DNA from: Emcibacter sp048269205
GTDB lineage: Bacteria; Pseudomonadota; Alphaproteobacteria; Sphingomonadales; Emcibacteraceae
Direction: 5' to 3'
DNA length: 64,000 bases
Assembly: GCF_048269205.1 (NCBI RefSeq)
Contig: NZ_JBLXJC010000001.1
Location: 930,001-994,000, forward strand
This document shows, piece by piece, positions 15,857 to 23,465 of this stretch (its first letter is position 1; each line of letters starts with the position of its first letter). Position numbers and translations under genes: made by a program. Below the pieces are notes generated by a model, which made no database searches, was not told where the DNA came from, and worked only from the letters and a program-made list of their open reading frames with translations.

Positions 15857-17740
15857 TTAACAGCGGGCGAGGAACTGGTCAAACATCATGAGGGTCCATA
15901 GGGGCGCGCTGAAATCACGCACACCGGACTGATGCTGATCCACAAGCTGCTGCAGATAGTCGGCATCGAAATAGCCGCTGTCTTTCATCCGCTCACTGAG
16001 AACAGAGCTGCGGATTTTGTCTTGCAGTTCTTCCCGGAACCAGCGGCCCAGGGGAACGGCAAAACCCATTTTCTTGCGGTACAGGATGTCGTCGGAGAGG
16101 CGGCCTTCAAGGGATTTCTTGAAGATATATTTGCCTTCGCTGCCTTTCAGTTTCATGCCGGAGGGCAGGGTAGCGATCCATTCCACCAGCTGGTGATCCA
16201 GGAGCGGTACACGCACTTCGAGGGAATGTGCCATGGAGGCCCGGTCCACCTTGGTCAGAATATCGCCGACCAGATAGGTTTTGATGTCCAGGTACTGAAT
16301 CAGGGACAGGGGGTCATCGGTCTGTGCATCCCGCGCGTGACGTTCAAAGACCTGCAGGGCTTCGTAGTCCTGGAGGTCGCTTTTAAAGCCGTTGCTGAAC
16401 AGTTTCTCTTTCATGTCTTTTTTGAAGATGGAGACGCCGTAGAAATAGGCCTCCACCGAATTGCGGGCCAAACCCTGGAAAGTGGTTTTAGCGCGCAGGA
16501 ACCGGGGGGCCCAGTCCATTTTCGGGTAAAGCGCACCGAGAGCGCCGAACAGCGGTTTGCGCAGGCCGTAAGGCAGAAGTTGCCGCGGCTTTTCTTCCAG
16601 CATGTGCAGCCAGTAGCGGCGGTAACCGGCGAGGTTTTCGTCCCCGCCATCGCCGGACAGGGCCACGGTGACCCGTTCGCGTGCCAGTTCGCAAACCCGG
16701 TAGGTTGGAAGTGCCGAACTGTCCGCATAGGGTTCGTCATAAATATCCATCAGCTTGTCCACAAGGGAGTAGTCGTTGGGATCCACTTCCCGTGTCCAGT
16801 GGTTGGTTTTATATTGTTTCGCAACCTCGTTGGCGTAATCGATCTCGTTGAACTTGGGATCGGAAAAGGCGATGGAGCAGGTATTGACCGGTTTGTCGTC
16901 GATGGTGGCCATGTCGGCCACAACGGCGCTGGAATCCACGCCGCCGGACAGGAAGGCGCCCAGCGGTACATCCGCGACCATTCGGATTTTGACGGCTTCG
17001 CGAATGCGGGCGGAAAGCTCGTCCCTGGCATCGTCAAAGCCGCCCCGATAGGTGACGTCGAAATGCAAATTCCAGTATTGGGTGATTTTCTTGCTGCCGG
17101 TGGACATATCCACTGTCAGGGTATGTCCCGGTTCAAGCCGGAAAATATTCTCATAAATGGTGTGGGGCTCCGCCACATAGCCGAGCGAGAAATAGTCCTC
17201 CACGCTCTGGGGGCGGATTTTTTTGTCGAGGCCGGGGTAGATGGTCAGGGCCTTGTGCTCTGATCCGAAAATCAGGGTTTCGTCATCCACATTGGCGTAG
17301 AACAGCGGCTTGATGCCCAGCCGGTCCCGGGCCAGGAAAACCTTGTTGTTTCGCTTGTCATGGATGGCATAGGCAAACATGCCGCGGATGCGTTTGACGC
17401 TTTCCTCGCCCCAGGCATGATAGGCGTTCATAATCACTTCCGTATCGCAATGGGTGCGGAAGTTATAGCCCATGGCTTCGAGTTCCTTACGGATTTCCGG
17501 GAAGTTATAGATTTCGCCGTTATAGACAATGCAGACCTGGTTATCCTCGGTATACATGGGCTGCTGGCCGCTGCTCAGGTCGATGATGGAAAGCCGGCGG
17601 TGGCCCAGGGCGACACCCCGGTCAATGAACTGACCTTCCTCGTCGGGACCGCGGTGATAAATGGCGTCCATCATGTTTTTCAGAAGCGCCTGGTCAGGGC
17701 GTCTGTCCGGTCGGGTGACAATGCCAACGATGCCGCACAT
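15857..17740 (-). CDS. Asparagine-synthase-type amidotransferase, exosortase-A-system-like
   Basis: The 627-residue enzyme couples a class II glutaminase (catalytic Cys2 in MCGIVGIV, then HRGPDEEG, LGHRRLSIID, YNGEIYNF) to an ATP-pyrophosphatase synthetase domain with SGGVDSSAVV around residue 265 and ALSGDGGDENLAGYRRY. It should transfer ammonia from glutamine to a carboxylate. Length and sequence (for example SVEDYFSLGYVAEPHTIYEN) resemble amidotransferases of exosortase-A/PEP-CTERM exopolysaccharide loci more than housekeeping AsnB. That subgroup call is from memory, and no exosortase is in the window. The downstream glycosyltransferase supports a glycan role. Confidence 0.82.
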   Translation of the reverse strand: MCGIVGIVTRPDRRPDQALLKNMMDAIYHRGPDEEGQFIDRGVALGHRRLSIIDLSSGQQPMYTEDNQVCIVYNGEIYNFPEIRKELEAMGYNFRTHCDTEVIMNAYHAWGEESVKRIRGMFAYAIHDKRNNKVFLARDRLGIKPLFYANVDDETLIFGSEHKALTIYPGLDKKIRPQSVEDYFSLGYVAEPHTIYENIFRLEPGHTLTVDMSTGSKKITQYWNLHFDVTYRGGFDDARDELSARIREAVKIRMVADVPLGAFLSGGVDSSAVVADMATIDDKPVNTCSIAFSDPKFNEIDYANEVAKQYKTNHWTREVDPNDYSLVDKLMDIYDEPYADSSALPTYRVCELARERVTVALSGDGGDENLAGYRRYWLHMLEEKPRQLLPYGLRKPLFGALGALYPKMDWAPRFLRAKTTFQGLARNSVEAYFYGVSIFKKDMKEKLFSNGFKSDLQDYEALQVFERHARDAQTDDPLSLIQYLDIKTYLVGDILTKVDRASMAHSLEVRVPLLDHQLVEWIATLPSGMKLKGSEGKYIFKKSLEGRLSDDILYRKKMGFAVPLGRWFREELQDKIRSSVLSERMKDSGYFDADYLQQLVDQHQSGVRDFSAPLWTLMMFDQFLARC

Positions 17741-17840
17741 GATTTATTTCTTCCCCTTGCTGAAACCGGTTCCAACAGTGATATGCCGGTTTTTTATGAT
17801 CATAATATGATAAACATGCCGCGTAACTTTTAAAATGTGG

Positions 17841-18755
17841 TTAAGTCGGTGTTTTTTCGGGAATAATACATGTAATCGTATGGTCCGCAAGATGGATATT
17901 GGCGGGCAGCCGTCCGGCCGGGTCTCCGTCCATCTGCAGGGGATGGTCGTGGTTGGATCTGATGGTGATTTCCCGGGCTTCCAGTGTGGTCACGTCGCGT
18001 CTGAGCCAGAGCTTGCGGTTGAGGAATGACCAGCTATAGGAAAGTAACGCCCTGAGCCCCTTTTTATGCAGCATGACGACCTGGAAATAGGGCTCGAACA
18101 GATCCGCATGGGGCACAAGCACAAGGCTTCCGCCATAGAGCTTGCCCCGACTGACAATGACCGAGGTGGCCTGATACTCCCGGCCGTCCACGGTAACGGT
18201 GCACTCCATATCCGGATAGCTGAACATATATTGCAGGAACCGCACGCCATAGGCGGCGCCGCCGATCAGCCGTTTCAGTTTTACGTTTACCCGGTGCACC
18301 ACATAGCTGTCCAGGCCGCAACTGACCATCAGCAGGAAATGGCGGCCGTTACAGCAGCCGGGGACGATTTCCTGTTTCCGGCCTTCGAGAATGGTGCGGC
18401 TTATGGCTTCGGGCGAGGTGCCCAGGCCGATTTCCCGGGCAAAGACATTGACCGTACCCAGCGGCAGGAAGGCCAGCGGGATAGAACTGCCGTACAGGCC
18501 GTTCAGCACTTCGTTCAGGGTGCCGTCTCCGCCTGCGGCGACAATGACATCCGGGTGATCCTTGATCGTATCCCGCGCCAGTTCCACCGCATGCCCGGGA
18601 TGAGTGGTTTCCAGCAGGGTCAGTTCGCAACCGGCCTGGCGGAGATTGCCGATGACCCTGTTGAGCTTGCGAAGATTGCGCCGGCCCGAGCCGGGATTGA
18701 AAATAACCGCGATGCGGCGACGCGAGTCGGACTGTATTGGAGCATGCGCGGTCAT
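17841..18755 (-). CDS. Diacylglycerol kinase-like lipid kinase (DagK catalytic domain)
   Basis: The 304-residue protein has the DagK/LCB5 catalytic signature: RRIAVIFNPGSGRRNLRKL at the N-terminus, VIVAAGGDGTLNEVLNGL carrying the nucleotide-binding GGDGT, and LAFLPLGTVNVFAREIGL. The C-terminal beta-sandwich contains the CTVTVDGREYQATSVIVSRG segment typical of YegS/DgkB-like proteins. It presumably phosphorylates diacylglycerol or a related lipid. I chose the ATG at 18755 with GAGGG upstream; the frame opens 14 codons earlier. It lies just upstream of the amidotransferase gene on the same strand and diverges from the MarR-GNAT gene. Confidence 0.85.
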   Translation of the reverse strand: MTAHAPIQSDSRRRIAVIFNPGSGRRNLRKLNRVIGNLRQAGCELTLLETTHPGHAVELARDTIKDHPDVIVAAGGDGTLNEVLNGLYGSSIPLAFLPLGTVNVFAREIGLGTSPEAISRTILEGRKQEIVPGCCNGRHFLLMVSCGLDSYVVHRVNVKLKRLIGGAAYGVRFLQYMFSYPDMECTVTVDGREYQATSVIVSRGKLYGGSLVLVPHADLFEPYFQVVMLHKKGLRALLSYSWSFLNRKLWLRRDVTTLEAREITIRSNHDHPLQMDGDPAGRLPANIHLADHTITCIIPEKTPT

Positions 18756-18864
18756 AAAACCCTCGGGAAAAACCTGTCCTGTCCCCTTAGTAACCAACGA
18801 AAATCACGAATACAATTTTTTTCAGGCTGTTCAGGCGTTTTTTGACTTGATCTGGCGACGAATA

Positions 18865-18898
18865 TTTATATTAATATTTATATAAATATTAATATAAA
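18865..18898. promoter_or_regulatory. Perfect 34-bp A/T palindrome just upstream of the MarR-GNAT gene
   Basis: Bases 18865-18881 are the exact reverse complement of 18882-18898, with no spacer and only A and T. The palindrome ends 10 bases before the start codon at 18909, right up to the ribosome site. It could be the operator of the encoded MarR domain, or form a cruciform or mRNA hairpin that masks translation. Confidence 0.6.
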
Positions 18899-18908
18899 GA
18901 GGCAAATT

Positions 18909-19853
18909 ATGAGCGAGGAAGTTTTTCTGGATCTCGGGATCGGTACCCGGCTGAAGAGATTGTATGAGCGGCTGGCTGCCGATGCGGAGCGCATGTATAA
19001 CGAAAGCGGCCTGGACTTCCGGGTCCGTTATTTTCCTGTAATCTATCCACTTTCCCTGACGGACGGCCAGACCATTGCCGAACTTGCCCAGAAATCGGGC
19101 CTCAGTCATTCTGCGGTCAGCCAGATTGTCAAACAGCTGCTTTCCCTTAGTTTTGTGGAAATGGAAACCGGCGAGGATGCCCGCAGTCGCATTATCCGGC
19201 TGAGCAACGGCGGCCGGGAACTGGTTGCCCGTTTGACGCCGCTGTGGGGTGACCTGGAAAAGGCTGTCGGTATCCTGCGGTCCGAATGTGAAGCGGATAT
19301 CCTGCAGGCGATGGAGGAGTTTGAGGCGGCCCTGGACCGCAAACCTCTTTATCGCAGAATCGAGGCGTTACGGTCCGGTAAAAAGGCCGGCACGACAGAG
19401 ATTGTGCCCTTTCATGTGAAATATGCAGATGCCTGGTTCGAGATCAACCGGGAGTGGCTGGAGACCTGGTTCGAAATGGAGGACGAGGATCTGATCAACC
19501 TGCGGGATCCGGAAGGTCAGGTGCTGGCGAAGGGCGGCGAGATATATATTGCGCTGCTGGACGGAGAGCCGACGGGTGTGGTGGCCTTGAAACATCACGG
19601 TGACGGCGAGTTCGAGGTCAGCAAGATGGGGGTACTGGAAAAGGCCCGGGGACTTCGTCTCGGTGAGAAACTGCTTTGCCATGTCATCGACCGGTTCCAG
19701 GCCCGCGGCGGTCGCCATCTTTATCTGGAAACCAACAAGGTTCTCATTCCGGCCATTCGGCTTTATGAAAAATACGGCTTCCGGGAGGCCCCGCCGAGGG
19801 ACAGCACACCCTTTGCCCGGGCGGATCACCATATGATCTGGCAGGGCGTGTGA
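18909..19853 (+). CDS. MarR-type HTH fused to GNAT acetyltransferase
   Basis: The 314-residue protein joins two domains. Residues about 1-150 form a winged-helix MarR-like domain (QTIAELAQKSGLSHSAVSQI as helix-turn-helix, then ARSRIIRLSNGGRELV as wing). Residues about 160-314 form a GNAT N-acetyltransferase (EIYIALLDGEPTGVVALKHH, then VSKMGVLEKARGLRLGEKLL with the acetyl-CoA loop, and YLETNKVLIPAIRLYEKYGF). Such fusions are known in proteobacteria; their effectors and acetyl targets are mostly unknown. AGAGGC precedes the ATG, immediately after the 34-bp palindrome. The racemase gene follows 88 bases downstream. Confidence 0.88.
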   Translation: MSEEVFLDLGIGTRLKRLYERLAADAERMYNESGLDFRVRYFPVIYPLSLTDGQTIAELAQKSGLSHSAVSQIVKQLLSLSFVEMETGEDARSRIIRLSNGGRELVARLTPLWGDLEKAVGILRSECEADILQAMEEFEAALDRKPLYRRIEALRSGKKAGTTEIVPFHVKYADAWFEINREWLETWFEMEDEDLINLRDPEGQVLAKGGEIYIALLDGEPTGVVALKHHGDGEFEVSKMGVLEKARGLRLGEKLLCHVIDRFQARGGRHLYLETNKVLIPAIRLYEKYGFREAPPRDSTPFARADHHMIWQGV

Positions 19854-19941
19854 TTTCTGCTGGATGAAAGCCGCTGGATCATATAAAACCACAGTATAAA
19901 AATGCAAAATAAACTCTGATAAAATAAATGAGGGGATATCA

Positions 19942-20634
19942 ATGAAAACTGTGGGCCTGATTGGCGGCCTGAGCTGGGAAAGCACCGCCACCTATTATAA
20001 ACTCATGAACCGGATTGCGGCAGAGCGTCTCGGCGGCATTCATTCCGCCAGGCTTCTGATGTGGTCCTTCGATTTTGCCGAAGTGGCGGAGCTGCAGGCG
20101 GCCGGCGATTGGGACCGGCTGCATGATCTGATGATCCAGGCCGGAAGAACCCTGCAGGACGGCGGCGCCGATCTGCTGATCATCTGTACCAATACCATGC
20201 ATAAATGTGTGGACCTGATGGAGGAAGCCCTCTATGTGCCGGTCCTGCATATCTGTGATGTGACGGCGCGGGAAATCCGGCGCCAGGGTTGCAGCGCCCC
20301 GATCCTGCTGGGCACCCGATATACCATGGAGCAGGACTTCTATAAGGAGCGGCTGGCCCGCAACGGGGTTAAGGCCGTGATACCGGCAAAGCAAGACCGG
20401 GACGAAGTGCACCGGATCATTTATGACGAGCTGTGCCAGGGAAAAATCCTGCCGTCTTCGAAGCAGGCCTATCTGGACATCATCGGCCGCATGGCCGGCG
20501 AGGGCGCCGACGGTGTGATTTTGGGCTGCACGGAAATAGGCCTGCTGATCGATCAGGAAGACCTGGCCATCCCCGTGTTTGACACCACCATCCTGCATGC
20601 CCGGGCGGCCATGGACCGGGCGATGGAAGAATAA
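19942..20634 (+). CDS. Aspartate/glutamate racemase family protein
   Basis: The 230-residue enzyme belongs to the PLP-independent Asp/Glu racemase family (YgeA/RacX branch). It begins MKTVGLIGGLSWESTATYYK. The two catalytic cysteines are present as Cys82 in LLIICTNTMHK and Cys196 in VILGCTEIGLL, so epimerase activity through paired thiols is expected. The amino-acid substrate cannot be told; broad-specificity or aspartate racemisation is likely. GAGGGG precedes the ATG. It follows the MarR-GNAT gene on the same strand, so the two may be co-transcribed. Confidence 0.88.
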   Translation: MKTVGLIGGLSWESTATYYKLMNRIAAERLGGIHSARLLMWSFDFAEVAELQAAGDWDRLHDLMIQAGRTLQDGGADLLIICTNTMHKCVDLMEEALYVPVLHICDVTAREIRRQGCSAPILLGTRYTMEQDFYKERLARNGVKAVIPAKQDRDEVHRIIYDELCQGKILPSSKQAYLDIIGRMAGEGADGVILGCTEIGLLIDQEDLAIPVFDTTILHARAAMDRAMEE

Positions 20635-20638
20635 GAGG

Positions 20639-21031
20639 CTACATCAGCCCCTTTTCACCAAGCCTTTGCTGCATGGTCTGGGCCAGGGTCATCAGGCCGT
20701 TGCCGGGCCGGACCATGACTTCGAAATTAACGATCCGGCGCTGATGGTCCCAACTGATCAGGTCAACACCCTTGAGGTTGATCTTGCCGATGTTGGCGGA
20801 AAACTCCAGCACCATTTCGTTACCTTCGACAAATTCCCGGTGGTAGGTGAAATTCTCGAACACCTCCACCACGGTGCCGAGGATGCCGAGCGCCGTCTCC
20901 CGTCCCTCATAAGGGGTCCAGACAAAGGGCGAATTGAACTGAACGTCCTCATGCAGGAGCCCGGCAAGCAGGGCAAGGTTTTTCGTGAATACGGCTTTGT
21001 GCCAGTCGTCCAGACGCGGGTCTGATGCCAT
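20639..21031 (-). CDS. SnoaL/NTF2-like domain protein
   Basis: The 130-residue single-domain protein fits the NTF2-like cone fold (WHKAVFTKNLALLAGLLHED, NSPFVWTPYEGRETALGIL, VEVFENFTYHREFVEGNEMV, then ISWDHQRRIVNFEVMVRP). This is the SnoaL-like pattern, with a helix 'hydrolysis-or-binding' pocket and beta strands carrying acidic residues. Members may be enzymes (isomerases, hydratases) or ligand binders; no function can be assigned. It converges on the racemase gene, 4 bases from its stop codon. Confidence 0.78.
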   Translation of the reverse strand: MASDPRLDDWHKAVFTKNLALLAGLLHEDVQFNSPFVWTPYEGRETALGILGTVVEVFENFTYHREFVEGNEMVLEFSANIGKINLKGVDLISWDHQRRIVNFEVMVRPGNGLMTLAQTMQQRLGEKGLM

Positions 21032-21111
21032 GTTTTGTCTCCCGAAGATATATGATGCAGTGTAGCAGCCCCGCCGGGCGGGAACAACCGGTCTCCCTGT
21101 ATAGGGGGGTG

Positions 21112-21322
21112 TGTTATATCTTGATGACTCAGGGGGGATATAACAGCAGAATCACCTGATTTCGGTGCAGATAACACAGCCGTAACACACCTGTCTTCCC
21201 TCTTGATCGTTCCGTAAGTCATTGAAAATACATAAATTATAAAAAATATTTCAAAAATTATTGACCTTTGTTGTTTAGGTGTTATACATAACTACAACAG
21301 CAACTCGATATAACACTATATC
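21112..21322 (+). promoter_or_regulatory. Promoter region with repeated TGTTATATC-type elements
   Basis: The 318-base gap before 21350 holds a sigma-70-like promoter, TTGACC (21261-21266), 16 bases, TATACA (21283-21288). The 9-mer TGTTATATC occurs at 21112-21120, its reverse complement at 21137-21145 and at 21307-21315, and a variant TGTTATACA at 21280-21288 overlaps the -10 box. GATATA-ACAC-TATATC (21307-21322) is itself a palindrome. This looks like an operator array for an unidentified regulator. Confidence 0.5.
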
Positions 21323-21349
21323 AGCTACGGAAAACAAAGGAGAACCAAG

Positions 21350-21580
21350 ATGACTATTTTTACTGACAACATTGACCGCAACAGCTTTCTGGGTCTTGTG
21401 ACAAACGGTGTGAAGGTCGCCAAACCGAAAGCATTCAAACGGGTGGAAGCAGCATCCATGCTGGCAAGTTTCGCCGTCCTGTCCGCCCTGGTGATCGGCA
21501 CCATCGCCGCCGGGTCAGTGACCCAGCACAAGATTGAACTGGTTCGTTATGCCCAGGCTGTCCAGCAGCAGAATGTATAA
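21350..21580 (+). CDS. Small single-pass membrane protein, function unknown
   Basis: The 76-residue product has a basic, amphipathic N-terminal half (LVTNGVKVAKPKAFKRVEAA), one hydrophobic segment (SMLASFAVLSALVIGTIAAG, about residues 37-56) and a short polar tail rich in Gln. AAAGGAG lies 8 bases before the ATG, and the gene has a promoter with repeated elements upstream, so it is probably real despite its size. I recognise no family. The next gene, also membrane-associated, starts about 105 bases downstream. Confidence 0.6.
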   Translation: MTIFTDNIDRNSFLGLVTNGVKVAKPKAFKRVEAASMLASFAVLSALVIGTIAAGSVTQHKIELVRYAQAVQQQNV

Positions 21581-21685
21581 TGGAGACGATACCGGAGCGG
21601 GGCCGGACAGACGCATCCGCGGGGAGGGAACTTCCCCGTAGCCTGTCAGCCGACAAAGGCGTGGACGATTGCCTGAAAATGAAAT

Positions 21686-22120
21686 ATGATAATCGTTCTT
21701 AAAAACCCTGCCGGACATGTCCGGTCCCGACATCTGGAAAAAAACACGGTGCTTACACAGACCAAACGCTGGATCTATAACCTGCTCGGTGCGCTGTTCT
21801 TTATCACCGGTTTTATCGGCATTTTCCTGCCGGTCCTGCCCACCACCGTCTTTATGATCCTGGCCTTGTGGGCCTTTTCCAACGGTTCCGAAAGATTTCA
21901 CCAGTGGCTTTATAATCATCCCCGTTTCGGTCCGCCGCTTCAGGACTGGGAGGAGAGGGGGGTTATTCCGCTGAAAGGAAAAGTCACCGCCGTGGCGGTG
22001 ATGAGCCTGAGCGCCCTTTATCTTGTCTTTCTGTCCGAGGCGCCGGTCTGGGCCATCGCCGCCGCCATCACCTGCATGGTCTGCGTCGCCATATATGTGG
22101 TCAGCCGCCCCGGGGCCTGA
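21686..22120 (+). CDS. DUF454 (YbaN-like) inner-membrane protein
   Basis: The product of up to 144 residues has the DUF454 pattern: a first membrane hairpin with LLGALFFITGFIGIFLPVLP followed by TTVFMILALWAFSNGSERFH, the conserved WLYNHPRFGPPLQDWEERGV cytoplasmic stretch, then two more hydrophobic segments. Family members are of unknown function. The ATG at 21686 lacks an obvious ribosome site; a GTG at 21749 would give a protein starting nearer the usual family N-terminus (VLTQTKRWIYN). Confidence 0.85.
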   Translation: MIIVLKNPAGHVRSRHLEKNTVLTQTKRWIYNLLGALFFITGFIGIFLPVLPTTVFMILALWAFSNGSERFHQWLYNHPRFGPPLQDWEERGVIPLKGKVTAVAVMSLSALYLVFLSEAPVWAIAAAITCMVCVAIYVVSRPGA

Positions 22121-22259
22121 CGACACGCCAAAATAGAAAAACTTTCAAAAAAAACAAAAAAGCCTGAAAAAAAGTTTGGCCGGTTAATCTATGGTTTACC
22201 ACATGCGAATATTCTAACCAAAGTATTTGAGTTATTTGCAAACAAGTGGTGACTGGCCC

Positions 22260-22811
22260 ATGTTCCGGAGGGATCCCAAGTTCGATAACAAAAAAGTATT
22301 GCTTGTTGATGACGACGTGTACCTCAGTAAGATCATCAAATCTGTTCTCGACATACTGGAAGTGGGTTCAGTCACACATGTTAAATCCGTCAAAGCGGGT
22401 ATTGAACTCTTTGACTCCAAATATTACGACTGCGTCATTGTCGACTGCCTGAAAAACGGCGGCAAGGGCTTCGAGCTCATCCAGGCCGTCCGCGGCGGTT
22501 CCGACGACGCCAAAATCCGCACGCCTGTCATCCTTTGCACCGCCTTCACCGAACAGCAGAATATCTACCGCGCCCGCGACATGGGGGTGAATGAAATCCT
22601 CGCCAAGCCGGTGTCGCCCGACCAGATTCTGCTCAAGCTCAATTGCGCTCTCTATAGACAGCGTGAATTCGTCCAGGCGCCGGGCTATGTCGGTCCCTGC
22701 CGGCGCCGCCGGCAGATCGACTGGGAAGGCCGGGAAGACCGGCGCAATCCGGGCGGCGCCGCCCAGGGGGCGATCCCCGCCGGGAACAAAAAGGAGGCGG
22801 CCAATGGGTGA
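22260..22811 (+). CDS. Single-domain response regulator (CheY-like) with basic, disordered tail
   Basis: The 183-residue protein has an intact receiver domain (about residues 11-130): acidic pocket Asp17-Asp19 in VLLVDDDV, phospho-acceptor Asp62 in CVIVDCLKNG, Thr94 in ILCTAFTE and Lys116 in ILAKPVSP. There is no DNA-binding or enzymatic output; after residue 140 comes an Arg/Gly/Pro-rich tail. I use the ATG at 22260; an in-frame TTG at 22227 is possible. The stop codon overlaps the start of the next gene, an HPt-like protein, which suggests a small phosphorelay or partner-switch pair. Confidence 0.85.
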   Translation: MFRRDPKFDNKKVLLVDDDVYLSKIIKSVLDILEVGSVTHVKSVKAGIELFDSKYYDCVIVDCLKNGGKGFELIQAVRGGSDDAKIRTPVILCTAFTEQQNIYRARDMGVNEILAKPVSPDQILLKLNCALYRQREFVQAPGYVGPCRRRRQIDWEGREDRRNPGGAAQGAIPAGNKKEAANG

Positions 22812-23211
22812 AATGAACTATTCCCCGGCCCTGAAGGCCAAGCTGGAAAAAGCCAACGAGATGCTGGCCGCCGAGGCGGAGAATTATACCCGCATGCTGC
22901 AGGCGGACCTGGTGGAGCTTGCTGTGGTGCTGTCCGACCGGGATTATGAGCGGGTGGCGGTTGTCGCCTATAATATTGAAAGCCGGGCCGGGACCTTTGG
23001 CTGGCCGCTGGTCACCGGCGCCGCCGGCCTGATGCGGGACCTGATGGAGGAGGGCCGCGCCACAAGCCCGACCATGGCGATCATCCGTGACAGCATGGCC
23101 CTGATGGTGCGGGATAATATGAAGGATATGGCGATTGAGGGCCGGGTGTTGCTGGAAACACTGCGCGCCGCCGTCACCAGTGAGATTGGTATCAGAAATA
23201 CAGGAAAATGA
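22804..23211 (+). CDS. HPt-like helical protein lacking the phospho-accepting histidine
   Basis: The 135-residue product is all-helical. The stretch VAVVAYNIESRAGTFGWPLV (residues 51-70) aligns by eye with the HPt motif 'A-H-x-L-K-G-x-A-G-x-F-G', but the histidine position is Tyr56 (or Asn57) and the following Lys is Glu59. It therefore probably cannot carry phosphate by the classical route. It overlaps the end of the receiver gene by 8 bases, so translation is coupled and a direct interaction is likely. Alternatively it is a diverged helical bundle unrelated to HPt. The frame is open upstream, but only the ATG at 22804 matches this arrangement. Confidence 0.65.
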   Translation: MGEMNYSPALKAKLEKANEMLAAEAENYTRMLQADLVELAVVLSDRDYERVAVVAYNIESRAGTFGWPLVTGAAGLMRDLMEEGRATSPTMAIIRDSMALMVRDNMKDMAIEGRVLLETLRAAVTSEIGIRNTGK

Positions 23212-23465
23212 ATTCCTGTGCCTGTCGTTGTTCCCGTCCGGCCCCAAGGTCCGGGCGTTCCCCCAAGCCCCGGACGTTGCCCGGGCGGGAACAGCGTTCT
23301 TTGGGGGGAGTCACCCATCATTTCTGCGTAGGCGGGATTTCATTACAAGGCAATAAAATTATGATGATCTTCGGAGAAATTATCGTAAAAGTAGTGAAAT
23401 ACTGGAGTATCTGTGACATAAAAGATTAAGACTATGTATGGGAAATGACTAACGAGGGGGAACAA

